Shown: positions 42,506 to 53,044, counted from the first letter of the stretch. The stretch is DNA of 64,000 nucleotides from Rhizobium sp. AC27/96 (GCF_001692325.1 NZ_LXKN01000007.1:122661-186660); one strand, 5' to 3'. Notes: generated by a model from the letters alone, not told the origin. A program made the numbers and translations.

Positions 42506-44179
42506 TCATCGTGACGGTGCGCGCTGTCCGGCAATTGCACGGCCGGCGGCGCGGCCGGAGAAGATGCATCCACCCAGGAAGGTCCCTTCGAGTGCATTGT
42601 AGCCGTGGACGCCGCCACCGCCGAATCCGGCAGCCTCGCCGGCCGCATACAATCCGGGGAACGGGCTGCCATCGGAGCGCATGACCTGTGAGTCCAGATT
42701 GGTTTCGACGCCGCCAAGCGTCTTTCGGGTGAGGATATTGAGCCGCACGGCGATGAGCGGCCCACGTTTGGGATCGAGCAGCCGATGCGGCTTGAGGATG
42801 CGCAGCCGATCGCTCAGATAGCGCCGCGCATTCATGATCCCCATCAGCTGGGCGTCCTTGCTGTATTTGTTCTCGCTTTCCCGGTCGCGCGCCAGCACCT
42901 GGCGTTCGACATGGTCGTAATCCAGCCTTGGCCCGCGGGCGAGTTCATTCATGCCGGCGACGAGATCCCGCAGATTGTTGCGCACAACGAAGTCGATGCC
43001 GTTGCGCTTGAACGCCTCTATCGGTCCGGGTGCGCTCTTGGAGAGCCGGCTACGGAGCAGCAACTTGATGTCCTTGCCTGTGATGTCGGGATTCTGCTCG
43101 GAGCCGGACAGCACGAATTCCTTGCCGATGATCGACTCGTTGAGGATGAACCAGGAATAGTCGTGGCCGGTGGAGAGAATCCGCTTCAGCGTTCCAAGCG
43201 TGTTGAACCCTGGAAAATTCGGAGCCTCCATGCGGTCGCCATTGGCGTCTAGCCATAGCGGCGATGGCCCCGGAATGATCCGGATTGCGTGGTCGGGCCA
43301 GATCGGATTCCAGTTGTGGATTCCCTCGACATAATGCCACATGCGATCGCGATTGATGATGTTGGCGCCCGCCGTCTCAGCAATCCCGAGCATGCGCCCG
43401 TCCACATGGGCTGGGACGCCGGGGATCATATGCGCCGGCGCCTTGCCGAGCCGGTCGGTCGGCCAGTTACGGCGGATCAGGTCGAGGTTATGGCCGATCC
43501 CGCCGGTGCTCAACACCACGGCCGGCGCACGGTATTCAAAGCTCTCAACTCCGTTCCGTGGCGATTTCTTGCCGCGCTCGAGATCGTCGCATGGCTCGAG
43601 CACCGTGCCGCGCACCCCGACCACGGCACCATGTTCGACGATCAGCTCATCCACCTGGTGGCGGAATGCAAAGCGCACCAGGCCGCGCCGCTCGCCATCG
43701 AGCACCGGCTCGCGGAAGACGCGCACCAGTTCGGGGCCTGTTCCCCAGGTCAGATGGAATCGTGGCACGGAGTTGCCATGCCCGAGCGCATTGCCGTCGC
43801 CGCGCTCCGCCCAGCCGACCGTCGGAACGAAGCGCACACCCAGCTCGTGCAGATATGTGCGCTTCTCGTCGGTTGCGAAGCGAAGATAGGCCTCGGCCCA
43901 TTTGCGGGGCCAGTAATCTTCGGCCCGGTCGAACTGAGCCGAACCCATCCAGTCCTGCAACGCCAGATCATAAGAATCCTTGATCCGCATCCGCCGTTGT
44001 TCGGGACTATCGACGAGGAACAGCCCACCGAGCGACCAGAAGGCTTGCCCGCCTAGATTGTTGCGATTTTCCTGATCGATGACGAGGACCCGGCGTCCGG
44101 CCTTTACCAGCTCGTAGGTCGCGACCAGACCGGCAAGGCCTGCGCCGACGACGATCACATCGGGTTCGGTGGTGCTCAT
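42506..44179 (-). CDS. FAD-binding dehydrogenase, ketosteroid-dehydrogenase/fumarate-reductase-like
   Basis: A 557-residue flavoprotein with an N-terminal FAD motif, VIVVGAGLAGLVATYELVKAG (residues 9-29), NNLGGQAFWSLGGLF, and the C-terminal FAD segment GLYAAGEAAGFGGGGVHGYNALEGTFLGG. It belongs to the FAD-binding-dehydrogenase group within the fumarate reductase/3-ketosteroid-1-dehydrogenase family. The substrate is unknown. No membrane helix or signal is evident. It is a single gene convergent to the nitrilase-like gene. Confidence 0.85.
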   Translation of the reverse strand: MSTTEPDVIVVGAGLAGLVATYELVKAGRRVLVIDQENRNNLGGQAFWSLGGLFLVDSPEQRRMRIKDSYDLALQDWMGSAQFDRAEDYWPRKWAEAYLRFATDEKRTYLHELGVRFVPTVGWAERGDGNALGHGNSVPRFHLTWGTGPELVRVFREPVLDGERRGLVRFAFRHQVDELIVEHGAVVGVRGTVLEPCDDLERGKKSPRNGVESFEYRAPAVVLSTGGIGHNLDLIRRNWPTDRLGKAPAHMIPGVPAHVDGRMLGIAETAGANIINRDRMWHYVEGIHNWNPIWPDHAIRIIPGPSPLWLDANGDRMEAPNFPGFNTLGTLKRILSTGHDYSWFILNESIIGKEFVLSGSEQNPDITGKDIKLLLRSRLSKSAPGPIEAFKRNGIDFVVRNNLRDLVAGMNELARGPRLDYDHVERQVLARDRESENKYSKDAQLMGIMNARRYLSDRLRILKPHRLLDPKRGPLIAVRLNILTRKTLGGVETNLDSQVMRSDGSPFPGLYAAGEAAGFGGGGVHGYNALEGTFLGGCIFSGRAAGRAIAGQRAPSR

Positions 44180-44215
44180 ACGTTCTGGCCTCCTGATGTT
44201 GCGGGTTCTGGATTG

Positions 44216-44244
44216 CTCGCAAGGCGTAAGCTGACACTTGCGAG
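44216..44244. promoter_or_regulatory. Dyad upstream of FAD dehydrogenase
   Basis: CTCGCAAG-13-CTTGCGAG is a perfect 8-bp inverted repeat 36 bp upstream of ATG 44179. It may be an operator, or a hairpin trailing the leftward polyol operon that ends at 44369. Confidence 0.35.
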
Positions 44245-44368
44245 GCCGCTAATCTAGGGGTTGCGCTGAGAACTCTCTGCTAATTTTGGATGCAGGGGCT
44301 GAACGAGCTTGATGAGCGGCCGCATTTTTCGCCCGTGCGAAACTGTGGCCGCTCTTCGGTGCCAGTTG

Positions 44369-45883
44369 TTATTGATCGCCCTTTATCGACGCGAGGCGTC
44401 GCCAGATCGGGGCCATTGCCTTGGCGATGTCGCGGTAGAGGTCGTAGCGTCTTTCATAGTGAGCCGCCAAATTGACGTTTGGAACGTAGTTGCGCTCCAT
44501 TTTCACCATCGAGGCTGCACCATCGGTAAAATCCGCGAAGATACCAGCGCCGGTTCCTGCCGCAATCGCTGCTCCAAGCGCGCCTGTCTCACGCGAACGA
44601 GCGATCGACACCGGCAAGCCCAGCACGTCGGCAAATATCTGAGGCCAGATCAAGCTTCGGGAACCGCCGCCTGAAAGCACCGCTTCGTTGAAGACGGCCC
44701 CTGCCTCGCGCATCGTCTCTATGTGCTCGCGATGACCGAAAGCGACGCCTTCAAGGACGGCGCGGACGAGATGCCCCTTCGTATGCCAGCCGGCAACCCC
44801 GTAAAAGCCGGCGCGGGCATTACCGTTCTGCTGCGCCCCATAGAGAAAGGGATGGTAGATCGGGTCGTCCGCGGCCGGCACAATGGCGGCGGCAAGCTCG
44901 CCGCAGAGATCGAAGGGTGAGCGCCCGCCTGTGGGGACGTCAGAAAAGAATTCCCGGACCAGCCATTCGAGGTTTGCCGCCGAAGTGGCGCTCGACTCGA
45001 TCGCCATATAGCGCTCGCGGTCGAAGGTCGAGGACATGAAGACTGGCCCCGCCAGCTGCGGCCTGTCGATGATGACCTGATTGATGCTCCAGGTTCCTGC
45101 TATGATCGAGGCATCACCCGTCCGCGTGACGCCGGAGCCGATGGCCGAGGCGATGACATCGAACAGCCCGCCGACAACGGGCGTGCCGGCGGCAAGCCCC
45201 GTCTGATTGGCAGCTTCCTCGGTGATCTCTCCCGCAATATCAGCGCTTTCAATTAATGGCGGCAGGAGATCCATGCAGTCGCCGAGGCCATAGGCCTCCA
45301 TCAACACGCCATCGTAGCGGCGATTGGCGACATCGAGCAGGCCGCATCCGGTCATATCGGACACTTCACTGACCCGCACGCCAGTGAGCCGATTGACGAT
45401 GAAGTCCTTGCACAGGAAAACCGTGCCGATCCTGGCGAAAGTCTCAGGCCGATGCCGTTTCAGCCAGGCAAGCAAGGTCGGCGTCTGCGATGGCCAGGGC
45501 CGCTGCTGGCCGATCGGATAGGTGCGGTCACCGACGCCTTGCGCCTGCCATTCCTCGACAAGGCCAGCCGCTCGGGTATCGAGCGACTGAATGCCGAGCA
45601 GCGGTTGACCGTCGCGATCCAGCGCATAGAGCCCGTTTCCATGGCCGGCGCAGCCGACCGCGGCAATGTCCTGCGGCCGGAGCGCCGCCTGCTCGATGCA
45701 ACTGCGGATCACCTTGCGGGCATTTGCCCAGAGTTCGTCGAGCCCACGCTCCACCTGCCCGGCGCATGGCATGCGGCTATGGCCTTCTTCCGCCGCCGCC
45801 GCGATTTCGTTGCCCTCCCGGTCAAAGATCACCGCCTTGATGACAGTGTTGCCGGCGTCGAGCCCCAATAGATAATCTGCCAT
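44369..45883 (-). CDS. FGGY-family carbohydrate kinase, L-xylulose kinase-like
   Basis: A 504-residue FGGY kinase. The N-terminal phosphate loop is YLLGLDAGNTVIKAVIFDREG (residues 4-24); ASIIAGTWSINQV and GAQQNGNARAGFYGVAGWHTKGH mark the second domain, and VLSGGGSRSLIWPQIFADVLGLP is the FGGY signature region. Family pattern is closest to LyxK. It would phosphorylate a ketose or polyol entering through the operon's ABC importer. It is the last gene of an eight-gene leftward operon. The substrate is not determinable by eye. Confidence 0.9.
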   Translation of the reverse strand: MADYLLGLDAGNTVIKAVIFDREGNEIAAAAEEGHSRMPCAGQVERGLDELWANARKVIRSCIEQAALRPQDIAAVGCAGHGNGLYALDRDGQPLLGIQSLDTRAAGLVEEWQAQGVGDRTYPIGQQRPWPSQTPTLLAWLKRHRPETFARIGTVFLCKDFIVNRLTGVRVSEVSDMTGCGLLDVANRRYDGVLMEAYGLGDCMDLLPPLIESADIAGEITEEAANQTGLAAGTPVVGGLFDVIASAIGSGVTRTGDASIIAGTWSINQVIIDRPQLAGPVFMSSTFDRERYMAIESSATSAANLEWLVREFFSDVPTGGRSPFDLCGELAAAIVPAADDPIYHPFLYGAQQNGNARAGFYGVAGWHTKGHLVRAVLEGVAFGHREHIETMREAGAVFNEAVLSGGGSRSLIWPQIFADVLGLPVSIARSRETGALGAAIAAGTGAGIFADFTDGAASMVKMERNYVPNVNLAAHYERRYDLYRDIAKAMAPIWRRLASIKGDQ

Positions 45884-45916
45884 GCAAAGCCCCTCCCAAG
45901 GCCCCAGTCTTCACGA

Positions 45917-46759
45917 TCAGCCGCGCTGGTAAAGCGCGAAAGCGTCCTCGCCGCTTGCATCGTCATGTATGATCGCCATCAACCCACGCACGACCGCGCT
46001 CGGATTGGCGTGCTGATAGATGTTACGCCCATAGACCATGCCCATGGCGCCCTGCCGCATCAAGGCCGCTGATTTATCGAAGACGGCCCGAAGGTCTTCC
46101 TTACCGCCACCGCGAACCAGAACCGGGCAACGGGCCGCCTCGACCACCCTATGAAAATCCTCCGCATTCGTCGTCGGGTCGGCCTTGACGATATCCGCTC
46201 CCATCTCGCGGGCAAGTCGCGTCAAGGTGACGATCTTGTCGGCATCACCATCGACCATATAGCCGCCAGCCTGGTCGACCGGCTGCATCACAAGAGGCTC
46301 AATCATCAGCGGCAAGCCATACTTGTCGCAGTCGGCGCGCACGCGGGCAATATTCTGCACACATTGGCGAAAAAGGTCCGGCTCGTCTGGGAGCATGAAG
46401 AGATTGACGACGACGCAGGCCGCATCCATTTCGATCGCGCCGATCAGCGGTTCGGCCTCGTTCTGGAGCACGGCCCACATGTCGCGGTGCCGCGTGCGGT
46501 TATATGGGTTTCCCATGTCGATGCGCATGACCAGCGCCGGCTTGTTCCTGCCGGCCACATCTTGCAGCAGATCCGCCTGGCCGTAATTCATCTGGATTGC
46601 GTCCGGAGCCGCTTTCACCAGGGTCTCGACCACAGCCGGCATGTCTTCGAGACCGTTGAGGAAGGACGGCTCGTTGCAGACGCCGTGATCGATGGCTACG
46701 TCCAGGCAACGGCCGCCATTGAACAGCCGGTTCATCCGGACTTTGCTGTTGCTTCGCAT
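45917..46759 (-). CDS. Class I aldolase of the DeoC/FbaB/LsrF type
   Basis: A 280-residue TIM-barrel protein with CLDVAIDHGVCNEPSFLNGL (about 18-37), DIVKADPTTNAEDF containing the likely Schiff-base lysine, and VRGGGKEDLRAVFDKS. The layout matches LsrF and archaeal-type class I aldolases. It probably cleaves, or acts as a thiolase on, a phosphorylated ketose made by the kinase and dehydrogenase of the same operon. Its start overlaps the GlpD-like gene end by 28 bp. Confidence 0.87.
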   Translation of the reverse strand: MRSNSKVRMNRLFNGGRCLDVAIDHGVCNEPSFLNGLEDMPAVVETLVKAAPDAIQMNYGQADLLQDVAGRNKPALVMRIDMGNPYNRTRHRDMWAVLQNEAEPLIGAIEMDAACVVVNLFMLPDEPDLFRQCVQNIARVRADCDKYGLPLMIEPLVMQPVDQAGGYMVDGDADKIVTLTRLAREMGADIVKADPTTNAEDFHRVVEAARCPVLVRGGGKEDLRAVFDKSAALMRQGAMGMVYGRNIYQHANPSAVVRGLMAIIHDDASGEDAFALYQRG

Positions 46760-48474
46760 TCTAGGCTCCTTTGTTCGTTCCGTTCGGAAAGGGTGCGTTC
46801 GGTGACGCCGTGGCGGTCACGCAAGAGGGTGAGAAAGCGGTCGCGCTCGGCACTCCGCTCTGCCGGCGTCCAGGCTTTTTCCGACGCCAGAAGATCGAGC
46901 GTCGCGTCCATCATCTGCTGGGAGAGATTGCCCGATATGGCAAGCGTGGTGCGCCTCAGCAGCAGATCGTCGAGATGCTCGGCCGCTTCGTTGCGGATGA
47001 GGAAGATGAGCTCACGCTCGGAATAATCCGGATGGGGTGTTGGCCTGTCGGATGCGATGGCGATGAAGCCCGCAATTGCTTCGGCCTGCGTACCGTAACG
47101 GCCGAAAAGCACCGCCATGCGGCTACCCGGAATTCCCTTTTCAGCCGCCACTTGAGCGATCCATGCGGCGCGATCGAGCGGAAAGCGCCGGCCGCCGCCG
47201 ATCGCCCGGTCGGCTGTCGAAATTTGCCGCTCTTTGCCCAGTCGCTCCAGAGCGAGATCGGCCGCGAGTTCGCCGAACGATCGAAAGGTCGTCCACTTGC
47301 CGCCGATCATGCACACGACCGATGGGCCGCCATCGGAGTCGTCCACGACCGTGCAGAAATGATCGCGAGGAATGCGGCCGGTGAAACTGTCCGTACTCGC
47401 AGGCAGCGGACGCACGCCCGAGAACTGGAAGTTGATCTCTTCCGGCCGGATTTTGATATCTGGAAGAACGAAGGACAGGGATTGCAGGATATAGTCCCGC
47501 TCGTCCGCCTCGCAGCGCACGCTATCGGGATCGTCGATGCGAATATCGGTGGAGCCGACGAGAACCTTACCCAGATAAGGAAACAGGATGCAGATCCGGC
47601 CATCCTCGTTCTCGTAGTAGATCATATGGCCGGCGAGCGCGTCATAGAGCGCCGCATTGTCGATGATGAGATGGGATCCCTTTGTGCCGCCCATCAGAGG
47701 GGCCGTCCGTGTTTCGGGTTTGAAGAGCGTGCCGTTGGTGATGTCGATCCATCCGCCAGTTGCGTTGATGATGAGTGTGGGTTCGATTGCCGTCGAAGAG
47801 CCGGTGATGGTGTCGTGGACGAGATATCGGCCCTCCCCCATCGCGCGGATGTCGGCATAGTTCAGTGCCTTCGATCCCGCAGAGAGGCCGTCATCCAGCA
47901 ACTCGACTCCCAGGCGCTCCGGGTGGCTGACCCAGGCGTCGTAATAGGTGGCGGAACTCTTGATGTCGGCATTGAGCGCCGGCCACTTGGCAAGCGTGCT
48001 GCGCCGGCCGCGGAACTGATGGCGCGGCATCATCGCCCGCTTGCGCGTCAGGAAGTCGTAGATGCTGAGACCTGCCTTAATGGCGATGGCGCCGCGGCGG
48101 CTGGGCCGGCGTGACAGTCCCAGAAAACGGACGAGACCATTGCCAAGTCCGGAGAAGATATCGAAGACCGGCACGGTCGTCGGCAGCGGCGCAACATAAT
48201 GCGGAGCATTGCGCAGCAACCTGTCACGCTCGGCGAGCGATTCCTGCACCAGCTTGAACTCGCCGTTCTCCAGATAACGAAGGCCACCATGCACCATGCG
48301 CGACAATGCGGCGCTCGCCCCGGAGCAATAATCGTGCTTCTCGACCAGAAGCACGTCGAGCCCCTGCAGCGCCAGTTCCCGGAAGACACTGATGCCGTTG
48401 ATGCCGCCGCCGATGACACACACGTCCACCTTCGGGCTCCGGCGAAGCCCGTCCAACGTCTCTTCACGATTCAT
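46732..48474 (-). CDS. GlpD-like FAD-dependent polyol-phosphate dehydrogenase
   Basis: A 580-residue protein with the FAD motif VDVCVIGGGINGISVFRELA (residues 16-35), CSGASAALSRMVHGGLRYLE and a C-terminal domain as in aerobic glycerol-3-phosphate dehydrogenase. In the Brucella and rhizobial erythritol pathway the GlpD relative EryB oxidises erythritol phosphate. Here, between a kinase and an aldolase, it probably oxidises another polyol or sugar phosphate at the membrane and passes electrons to quinone. Confidence 0.9.
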   Translation of the reverse strand: MNREETLDGLRRSPKVDVCVIGGGINGISVFRELALQGLDVLLVEKHDYCSGASAALSRMVHGGLRYLENGEFKLVQESLAERDRLLRNAPHYVAPLPTTVPVFDIFSGLGNGLVRFLGLSRRPSRRGAIAIKAGLSIYDFLTRKRAMMPRHQFRGRRSTLAKWPALNADIKSSATYYDAWVSHPERLGVELLDDGLSAGSKALNYADIRAMGEGRYLVHDTITGSSTAIEPTLIINATGGWIDITNGTLFKPETRTAPLMGGTKGSHLIIDNAALYDALAGHMIYYENEDGRICILFPYLGKVLVGSTDIRIDDPDSVRCEADERDYILQSLSFVLPDIKIRPEEINFQFSGVRPLPASTDSFTGRIPRDHFCTVVDDSDGGPSVVCMIGGKWTTFRSFGELAADLALERLGKERQISTADRAIGGGRRFPLDRAAWIAQVAAEKGIPGSRMAVLFGRYGTQAEAIAGFIAIASDRPTPHPDYSERELIFLIRNEAAEHLDDLLLRRTTLAISGNLSQQMMDATLDLLASEKAWTPAERSAERDRFLTLLRDRHGVTERTLSERNEQRSLECEATAKSG

Positions 48475-48486
48475 GATGGTGATCCG

Positions 48487-49482
48487 TTACCTGTCCATAT
48501 CGGTCAGTTTCGCTGAAATGGCTGCATCGATGGCTGATTGATCATCCGCGCCCAGCCGGATGGTTCCGGCCCGGGCATTGTCGAGCGCCTGTGCGGGATT
48601 GCGCGCGCCGCAAAGGGCGAAGGTGACACCGGGCTGGGCAAGCGTCCAGGCGATGACGATCTGGGCAATGCTGGCCTCATGTTTATCAGCCACCGGCCGG
48701 ATGGCGTCAGCAAAAGCGAGCGCCCTCTGGCGGTTGGAAACGGAAAAACGCGGATTGTCCCGCCGCTGATCGTCGCCGGAAAAGATCCGATCAGGCCCGA
48801 TAGCACCGGACAAAAGGCCGAGCGCCAGCGAGGAGTAGCTGAGCGTCGAGACCCCGTTTGCCCGGGTCAGCGGCAGCAGGTCGGCCTCGATCTCCCGGTC
48901 GATCATGCTGAAGCGCTCCTGGATGGCATCGAGACCCCCGGTCGCAATATAGGCTTGCAGTTCGGAGGCACCGACATTGCTGGCGCCGATCGCCCGGATT
49001 TTGCCCGACGTCTTCAGATCTTCCAGCGCCCGCATCGTCTCCTCGATCGGTGTCGTCGGATCCTGCCAATGGGTGATGTAAAGATCGATGTAGTCGGTGC
49101 CGAGGCGCCTCAGGCTTTCCTCGGCTTCGTGGAAGATTGCATCGCGACCAAGGTAGCGGTGGACCGGCCTGCCATCCTGATCGAAGAAATGCCTGCCCTT
49201 GTCGGTATGCCACACGAGACCGCATTTGGTGGCGATCACTGCCTTGTCGCGGCGCCCGGCAAGCGCCTTGCCGACGATTTCTTCCGAGTGGCCGAGGCCG
49301 TAGGCCGGCGCAGTATCGATGAGCGTGACGCCGGCATCGAGCGAGGCCTGGATCGCGGCGATCGATTCCGCTTCATCCGTGCCTCCCCACATCCAACCGC
49401 CGATCGCCCATGTTCCGAGGCCGACCGCTGAAGCGCTGACGTCCGAGCCGCCTATCTTGCGTATCAATTGTTGCCCATTCAT
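48487..49482 (-). CDS. Aldo/keto reductase
   Basis: A 331-residue AKR (KR-beta/YdjG-like). The tetrad can be seen as D in TLIDTAPAYG, Y in that same motif, K in AVIATKCGLVW and H in DLYITHWQDP; the NADPH site lies in VIAWTLAQPGVTFALCGARNP. It interconverts a sugar aldehyde or ketone and an alcohol using NAD(P)H. It shares ATGA with the SorC gene stop and lies upstream of the GlpD-like gene, consistent with being the first or a side redox step. Confidence 0.9.
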   Translation of the reverse strand: MNGQQLIRKIGGSDVSASAVGLGTWAIGGWMWGGTDEAESIAAIQASLDAGVTLIDTAPAYGLGHSEEIVGKALAGRRDKAVIATKCGLVWHTDKGRHFFDQDGRPVHRYLGRDAIFHEAEESLRRLGTDYIDLYITHWQDPTTPIEETMRALEDLKTSGKIRAIGASNVGASELQAYIATGGLDAIQERFSMIDREIEADLLPLTRANGVSTLSYSSLALGLLSGAIGPDRIFSGDDQRRDNPRFSVSNRQRALAFADAIRPVADKHEASIAQIVIAWTLAQPGVTFALCGARNPAQALDNARAGTIRLGADDQSAIDAAISAKLTDMDR

Positions 49483-50483
49483 GCGCGCTGTCCTTCGCTA
49501 TTTGCCAGCGCCAGAACGCGCGCGCCGGTCGCTTCGTCGGTGACCAGCGTATCGAGATGATGGCCGCGCATGACGCTGAGGATCGGGCCTGCCTTGTTCG
49601 GGCCGCTTGCCACACCGATCTTCGTCGGGATCGAGGCAAACTCCGGAAGAGTTAGCGAGACGAGGGAGCGGTTAAGGCTGTAGTCGCAAACACGGCCCTC
49701 ATCATCGAGCAGATGCGCAAGCAATTCGCACGAGGCGCCGGAGCGCTCGATTGCGGCACGGTCCGTGCTCGAAGAGGGGTGCAGGTCGTAGTAGCTGGAG
49801 TCATCGGAAAGAATGGAGCCGATGCCGACGATTGCGACCTTGGCGTCGCGCGCCTGCCTGAAGACGTCGGCAACGGAGCGCATGTTGATCAGCATGTCAC
49901 GTTCGGCAGCACTATCGGCAAAGAGAGGCGCATGGATCTGGAATGAGTGGCCGCCCAGGCGGTCGGCCATCATCGTCGAGACGTGGTTCACATCGGTATA
50001 GTGCTTGCCCTGGACGCAGCCCGTTGCCGGGATAACGGCGACATCGAAGCGGCGCGGTGCCTGAAGACCGGCCACGACAGCGCTGACACCCTTGCCGCCG
50101 GTGATGCAGATCGTATCGCCGTCTGCGATGTGCTCGAGCAGCAGACGGGCCGCTGCTTCGCCGACCGTCTGCAGCGTGGTCTGCAGATTATCCGACACCG
50201 TCGGCACGACGATGGCGCGGCTGATGCCGCCAAGGGCCAGAAGCTGCTCCTCCATGTCGACCAGCGGCTCAACAGGGGATTTGATCTTGATCTCGACGAG
50301 ACCGAGCTGGCGGCCGCGCTTGATCAGCCGGTTGACGGTCGCATGCGAGAGGCCGAGCTGGTCGGCGATCTGCGCCTGCGTCAGGCCTTCGAGGAAGTGC
50401 AGGACGAGAGCCTGGTGCATCTGGCGCGCGATGACGATTTCCTCGCGAGGCGCAGATGGGGATTTCTGCTTTGCAATCGGCAT
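49479..50483 (-). CDS. SorC-family transcriptional regulator
   Basis: A 334-residue protein with an N-terminal HTH (LTQAQIADQLGLSHATVNRL, about 36-55) and a sugar-phosphate-binding SorC/DeoR-type domain (TICITGGKGVSAVVAGLQ, GVASGPNKAGPILSVMRG). LsrR and EryD belong to this family. It sits inside the operon it probably represses, sensing the phosphorylated substrate. The stop and next start overlap (ATGA). Confidence 0.92.
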   Translation of the reverse strand: MPIAKQKSPSAPREEIVIARQMHQALVLHFLEGLTQAQIADQLGLSHATVNRLIKRGRQLGLVEIKIKSPVEPLVDMEEQLLALGGISRAIVVPTVSDNLQTTLQTVGEAAARLLLEHIADGDTICITGGKGVSAVVAGLQAPRRFDVAVIPATGCVQGKHYTDVNHVSTMMADRLGGHSFQIHAPLFADSAAERDMLINMRSVADVFRQARDAKVAIVGIGSILSDDSSYYDLHPSSSTDRAAIERSGASCELLAHLLDDEGRVCDYSLNRSLVSLTLPEFASIPTKIGVASGPNKAGPILSVMRGHHLDTLVTDEATGARVLALANSEGQRA

Positions 50484-50484
50484 G

Positions 50485-51474
50485 TCAGGCAGCCTTCCGC
50501 TTGTGAAGGAAATGGTCGATGGAAACGGCTGTCAGGAGAATGCAGCCTTTGATCATGTCCTGCCAATAGACCGATACGTTGAGCAGGATCAGCGAGCTTG
50601 AGACGACAGACAGAAGCGCGATGCCGAGAATGGCGCCGAGGATCGTGCCGGAACCACCGCTCAGGGACGCGCCGCCGATAACTGCCGCGGCGATGATGTT
50701 GAGCTCCATGCCGACGCCGAAAGTCGGGGTCGCAGCACCAAACCTGGACATGTAGATGACACCGGCAACGCCTGATAGCGTGGCGCAGAGGACGGTGACC
50801 CAGAATTTGACCTGATTGGTCTTGATGCCGGAATAGAGCGCCGCCTTCTCGTTACTGCCGGTATAGAAGACCTTGCGGAAGGCCGTTGCCCGGCGCAGCA
50901 GGAAATCGAAGATGGCGACCACGGCGACGAAGATCAGGATGACATAGGGTACCCCATAGAATGTGCCTTGCCCGACCGCCTTGAACGAAGGCGGCAGCGT
51001 GAACAGCGAAAGCGGCGTGCCCTTGGTAATGATGAGGCAGATACCCCGCACGATCACCATGGCGGCCAGCGACGTGATGAAGTGATTGAGGCCGATGACC
51101 GTGACGAAGAAGCCCATGGCACACCCGATCAGAGCGCTGGCGAGGATGCCGATCAGCGACGCGCTCCATGGATCCAGTCCCATCAGGAACAGCGACCCGG
51201 ACAGAACCATCGAGAAGCAGACGACCGACCCTACCGAGAGGTCGATGCCACCGACGATCAGAAGGATCGTCATGCCGACGACGACGATGCCCTCCACCGA
51301 GAACGACATCAGCATCGCCCTGAAATTGCCGAGCGTCAGGAAATGCGGGGAGGCAAAGCTCATGAGGATGCAGAGGGCGAGAATGATGGCGATGAGACCT
51401 GCTTCCCGCATCGTTCCGAGCTTCCGCCAGGAAGAAGCACGCTCCCTCGTCGCCGCCAATGCGTGATCTGTCAT
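50485..51474 (-). CDS. ABC sugar importer permease, RbsC type
   Basis: A 329-residue permease with about eight to ten helices. The family segment VVGMTILLIVGGIDLSVGSV is near residues 62-81, and VIGGASLSGGSGTILGAILG is the RbsC/AraH cytoplasmic loop. ATG 51474 follows GGGGGACAAGACA; the frame also opens at 51513. It imports a monosaccharide or polyol together with the ATPase and binding protein encoded upstream. Confidence 0.92.
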   Translation of the reverse strand: MTDHALAATRERASSWRKLGTMREAGLIAIILALCILMSFASPHFLTLGNFRAMLMSFSVEGIVVVGMTILLIVGGIDLSVGSVVCFSMVLSGSLFLMGLDPWSASLIGILASALIGCAMGFFVTVIGLNHFITSLAAMVIVRGICLIITKGTPLSLFTLPPSFKAVGQGTFYGVPYVILIFVAVVAIFDFLLRRATAFRKVFYTGSNEKAALYSGIKTNQVKFWVTVLCATLSGVAGVIYMSRFGAATPTFGVGMELNIIAAAVIGGASLSGGSGTILGAILGIALLSVVSSSLILLNVSVYWQDMIKGCILLTAVSIDHFLHKRKAA

Positions 51475-51502
51475 TGTCTTGTCCCCCGTTTCTGCTTTTT
51501 CC

Positions 51503-53044
51503 TCAGACGGCATGCTCTGATGCCTTCGATGTGGTGTGTTGCCCAGCGCCGATGCCCGAAGCGAGCCGCATGATGGCCTCTTCCGTCATCGCCGCGCCTT
51601 CGACTTCGCCGGCGATGGTGCCTTCGCGGATGACGATCGCCCGGTCGCAAAGACCGAGAAGCTCCTGCAATTCCGAGGTGATGACGACGATGCCGATGCC
51701 GGAGCGCGCGAGATCACGCAGCAGGCGATGAATCTCGGACTTCGCGCCGACGTCGATGCCGCGCGTCGGCTCATCGAGAAGGATCACTTTCGGATCGACC
51801 GCCAGCTGCTTGGCGATGGCGACCTTTTGCTGATTGCCGCCGGAGAGCGATGAGACCGGCATGTCGATGCCACCCATGCGAACGCCGAGACGGCGCGCAA
51901 GCTCCCCTGCCCGATCCGCTTCTGCCTTCGCATTCAAGAGCCCGAACCGTCCGGTCAGCGACTTCAAATCGAGAGCGGCAATGTTCTGCGCAATCGACAG
52001 ATTGAGAAAGACGCCGGACCCTTTGCGATCCTCCGAGAGATAGACGACGCCGGCCCGCACCGCGTCTGCATAGGAAGTCGCCCGAAGCGCACTGTCCTGT
52101 AATCGGACCTCGCCTGTCGTTGTCTGGCGCAGCCCGCAGACGCCTTCGGCTATTTCGGTTCGTCCGGAGCCGATCAGGCCACCGATCCCGAGAATTTCGC
52201 CTTTGCGCAGTTCGAAGCTGACATCGTGGAAGCGCTTGCCGTCACCAAGGTTTTGGACGGAGAGAATGGTTTGGTCGTTGCGCTCCGCCGCCTGCTGCTT
52301 TTCCGGATAGAGCTGGGTGATCTCGCGTCCGACCATGCGGCGCACCACATCCTCAGCGGTGATATCCGACACCCGTTCGGTCGAGACATAGCGGCCGTCG
52401 CGAAAGACGGTGACGCGGTCGCAGAGGCTGAAAATCTCCGCCATGCGGTGGCTGATGTAGACGATCGAGATGCCCTGGGCCTTCAGATCGTTGATGATGC
52501 CGAAGAGCACCTGTGCTTCCGTGACCGTCAGCGCCGCCGTCGGCTCGTCGAAGATCAGAACCCGGCAATCGAGCGTCAGCGCCTTGGCGATCTCGACGAG
52601 CTGCTGGCTTGAAATCGGCAGTTCGCTGACCTTCTGGCGGACATCGATCGGAGCAAGGCGGTTCATGACAGACTGCGCTTCCCGCTCCAGCCGGGCGAAA
52701 TTCATGAAAGGCGAGCGGCGGCGATTTGTGGCCGCCATGAACATGTTCTCGGCAATGGTGGCGTCCGGGCAGAGGGCGATTTCCTGGTGCACGAGACCTA
52801 TTCCCAAGGTCTGGGCATGGGCCGGAGAGGCAATCTTCACATGCGCGCCATCGATGAGGATTTCTCCTTCGTTCGGCTGCAGCACGCCGGCGATGATGTT
52901 CATGAGCGTCGACTTGCCTGCGCCGTTCTCGCCGCAGAGCGCATGCACCTCGCCCCTTTCCAGGGCGAATGTCACATCCGTCAGCGCCTTGATGGCGCCG
53001 AAGCGTTTGCTGACATTGCGTATCTCCAAGACCGGTGCTGGCAT
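51503..53044 (-). CDS. ABC sugar importer double ATPase, RbsA/MglA type
   Basis: A 513-residue ATPase. Cassette 1 has Walker [17 protein letters not shown] at about 36-51, [26 protein letters not shown] and the associated signature. Cassette 2 has [16 protein letters not shown] and [32 protein letters not shown]. This degenerate second P-loop is normal for the RbsA family. ATG 53044 follows GGGAGAGGATG; 34 further codons open upstream include the intergenic hairpin and are not expected to be translated. Confidence 0.93.
   Translation of the reverse strand: MPAPVLEIRNVSKRFGAIKALTDVTFALERGEVHALCGENGAGKSTLMNIIAGVLQPNEGEILIDGAHVKIASPAHAQTLGIGLVHQEIALCPDATIAENMFMAATNRRRSPFMNFARLEREAQSVMNRLAPIDVRQKVSELPISSQQLVEIAKALTLDCRVLIFDEPTAALTVTEAQVLFGIINDLKAQGISIVYISHRMAEIFSLCDRVTVFRDGRYVSTERVSDITAEDVVRRMVGREITQLYPEKQQAAERNDQTILSVQNLGDGKRFHDVSFELRKGEILGIGGLIGSGRTEIAEGVCGLRQTTTGEVRLQDSALRATSYADAVRAGVVYLSEDRKGSGVFLNLSIAQNIAALDLKSLTGRFGLLNAKAEADRAGELARRLGVRMGGIDMPVSSLSGGNQQKVAIAKQLAVDPKVILLDEPTRGIDVGAKSEIHRLLRDLARSGIGIVVITSELQELLGLCDRAIVIREGTIAGEVEGAAMTEEAIMRLASGIGAGQHTTSKASEHAV

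Noticed and set aside
46771..48114. Forward open frame of 447 codons opposite the GlpD-like gene
   Set aside because: It is antisense to a conserved flavoprotein in a tight operon, with no ribosome site and no family resemblance.
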